Shown here in pieces: positions 62,971-64,000 of a stretch of 64,000 bases of DNA. The DNA is from Desulfoferrobacter suflitae. Lineage in GTDB: Bacteria; Desulfobacterota; Syntrophobacteria; Syntrophobacterales; Syntrophobacteraceae. The first letter of the stretch is position 1. Every line of letters begins with the position of its first letter. Where the stretch lies: positions 310,001-374,000 of the forward strand of contig NZ_JAIBKA010000001.1 of the NCBI RefSeq assembly GCF_022603395.1, given 5' to 3'. A program made the position numbers and the translations under genes. The notes under the pieces were generated by a model. The model was not told the DNA's origin. It searched no databases and saw nothing but the letters and a program-made list of their open reading frames with translations.

Positions 62971-64000
62971 CCACCCTGCAGCTGTTCCAGCAGCCATTCA
63001 CCCACCTGCCAGATGTTTCCAGCGCCCAGGGTAATGACCACATCCCCGGGCGCCACTATATCCATTAGTCTCGTCAGAACCTCCTCAAGGGTCGGAGAAA
63101 AATGTAGATCATGATGACCGTGTACTGCTATTTGATCCGCCAGCACTCGACCGCTTGTCCCGGCGATGGGCCTCTCGCTGGCCGCATAAATTTCTGACAC
63201 CAGCAGCACATCCGACTGATAAAAGCAGCGCGCGAACTGGTCCAGCAGGGCCTTGGTCCTCGAGTAGCGATGCGGTTGAAAAACGACAATCTTGCGACGG
63301 TCCGGGTAGCACGCCGCAAGTGTCTCGAGCACGTTCCTGATCTCTGTGGGATGATGACCATAATCATCCAAAACCAAGACGCCGCGCCGTTCGCCTTTGA
63401 TCTGAAAGCGCCGCTGCACCCCCGTCATGTCGGCCAATCCCGCCTGGATGCTGGCCCAATCCACCTCAAGTTCATGCGCCACTGCGATGGCGGCAAGAGA
63501 ATTCAAAACATTGTGACGACCCGGTATGGGGATCTCCACCACTCCCAGTTCCCGACCCTGAAAGAACGCCCTGTAGGAAGTCATGAGGCCATGCATGAGC
63601 ACATTTCGCGCCTGGAAATCGGCCTGCGGAGAAAACCCATAGGTGGCAAAACGCTTGCGCACCTGCGGCAGCATGGCCTGCACATTCTCATCTTCCAAAC
63701 AAAGCACGGCCTGCCCGTAAAATGGGACTCTACTGATGAATTCCTGGAAAGACTGCTGAATGTGATCGAGGTCGCGGTAGAAATCCAAGTGTTCGAGATC
63801 AATATTAGTCACCACCGCAATGGTTGGCGGCAGTAACAGAAAGGTACCGTCGCTTTCATCCGCTTCGGCCACAATAAAATCACCCCGTCCGAGCTTGGCA
63901 TTGGTTCCCCAGGCGTTTAATTTGCCGCCGATCACGACTGTGGGGTCCAGCCCACCGCGCGCGAGGACTGTGGCAACCATCGAAGTGGTGGTCGTCTTTC
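62961..64000 (-). CDS. murC: UDP-N-acetylmuramate-L-alanine ligase MurC (partial)
   Basis: The C-terminal ~345 residues of MurC; the 5' end lies beyond the right edge, because the frame is open there and reads GKTTTTSM, the ATP-binding loop. Further motifs are EADESDGTFL, TNIDLEHLDFY, GRHNVLNSLAAI and DDYGHHPTEI, all characteristic of MurC. It adds L-alanine to UDP-MurNAc in the cytoplasm. Its stop codon is inside the inverted-repeat element. Confidence 0.95.
   Translation of the reverse strand, partial: KTTTTSMVATVLARGGLDPTVVIGGKLNAWGTNAKLGRGDFIVAEADESDGTFLLLPPTIAVVTNIDLEHLDFYRDLDHIQQSFQEFISRVPFYGQAVLCLEDENVQAMLPQVRKRFATYGFSPQADFQARNVLMHGLMTSYRAFFQGRELGVVEIPIPGRHNVLNSLAAIAVAHELEVDWASIQAGLADMTGVQRRFQIKGERRGVLVLDDYGHHPTEIRNVLETLAACYPDRRKIVVFQPHRYSRTKALLDQFARCFYQSDVLLVSEIYAASERPIAGTSGRVLADQIAVHGHHDLHFSPTLEEVLTRLMDIVAPGDVVITLGAGNIWQVGEWLLEQLQGGDR

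Noticed and set aside
62964-62971. GCGATCGC octamer resembling cyanobacterial HIP1
   Set aside because: A single copy inside the inverted repeat; no enrichment seen, and gene content does not fit cyanobacteria.
1-64000. tRNA, rRNA or CRISPR arrays
   Set aside because: No T-loop-like GGTTCGANTCC segment with a matching acceptor stem, no rRNA sequence and no regularly spaced direct repeats were seen by eye.

Overview
The window reads as bacterial chromosome from an anaerobic, moderately GC-rich Gram-negative. The gene mix is a five-subunit NAD-linked [NiFe]-hydrogenase (hoxEFUYH), SelA, Mrp-type Na+/H+ antiporters, KamA-like and other radical SAM enzymes, lipoprotein and c-type cytochrome signatures, and an mfd-surA-rodZ-recO block. 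This suggests Desulfobacterota (former Deltaproteobacteria), perhaps Syntrophobacter-like; that assignment is inference from gene content only. Genes are dense, mostly in same-strand runs, often with 4-bp ATGA overlaps. I found no prophage, intact transposon, CRISPR array, rRNA or tRNA.

Layout. 1-3.9 kb: polar amino-acid ABC transporter (the ATPase runs off the left edge), a KamA-like aminomutase with altered substrate residues, and a GntR/FCD regulator. 4.1-8.5 kb: CBS-domain protein, Fe superoxide dismutase, GH65 phosphorylase, and a decayed REP-associated transposase (RayT). 8.5-10.2 kb: secreted parallel beta-helix protein. 10.6-14.7 kb: an unusual seven-gene Mrp-like module without the large MrpA core. 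14.8-16.7 kb: PsiE-like and unknown membrane proteins, separated by a leader with a G-quadruplex motif, two tiny ORFs and a 12-bp hairpin. 16.9-22.7 kb: complete mrpABCDEFG operon, preceded by a membrane cytochrome c-domain gene (22.8-23.4 kb). 23.6-28.4 kb: YhaN/YhaO-type SMC-like ATPase and nuclease pair. 28.5-31.5 kb: ferredoxin-nitroreductase, CDF metal exporter, DUF4412-like secreted protein. 31.6-36.5 kb: hoxEFUYH.

36.7-49 kb: CoA-disulfide-reductase-like flavoprotein with a rhodanese domain, NudC, a GNAT-HDAC fusion, a LysM/amidase lipoprotein flanked by palindromic repeats, a HEXXH protein, gatCA, glgC, tlpA-like, ccdA and recO. 49-56.3 kb: rodZ-like, surA-like, mfd, selA. 56.4-64 kb: a division cluster transcribed leftward, murC (cut by the right edge)-ftsQ-ftsA-ftsZ-radical SAM-dnaJ-like, with no murB between murC and ftsQ and a 131-bp inverted-repeat element at that junction.

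Together the genes describe a cell that exchanges electrons between NAD(H) and H2, spends or builds Na+/H+ gradients with two different Mrp-family complexes, and carries oxygen and thiol defence (SOD, CoADR-like protein, CcdA/TlpA). The most unusual items are the MrpA-less Mrp-like module with a binding-protein-like tail, the KamA-like enzyme that keeps carboxylate and PLP residues but not the lysine epsilon-amine residues, the acetyltransferase-deacetylase fusion, and the G4/small-ORF/hairpin leader. Several dispersed palindromic repeats also supply gene ends.
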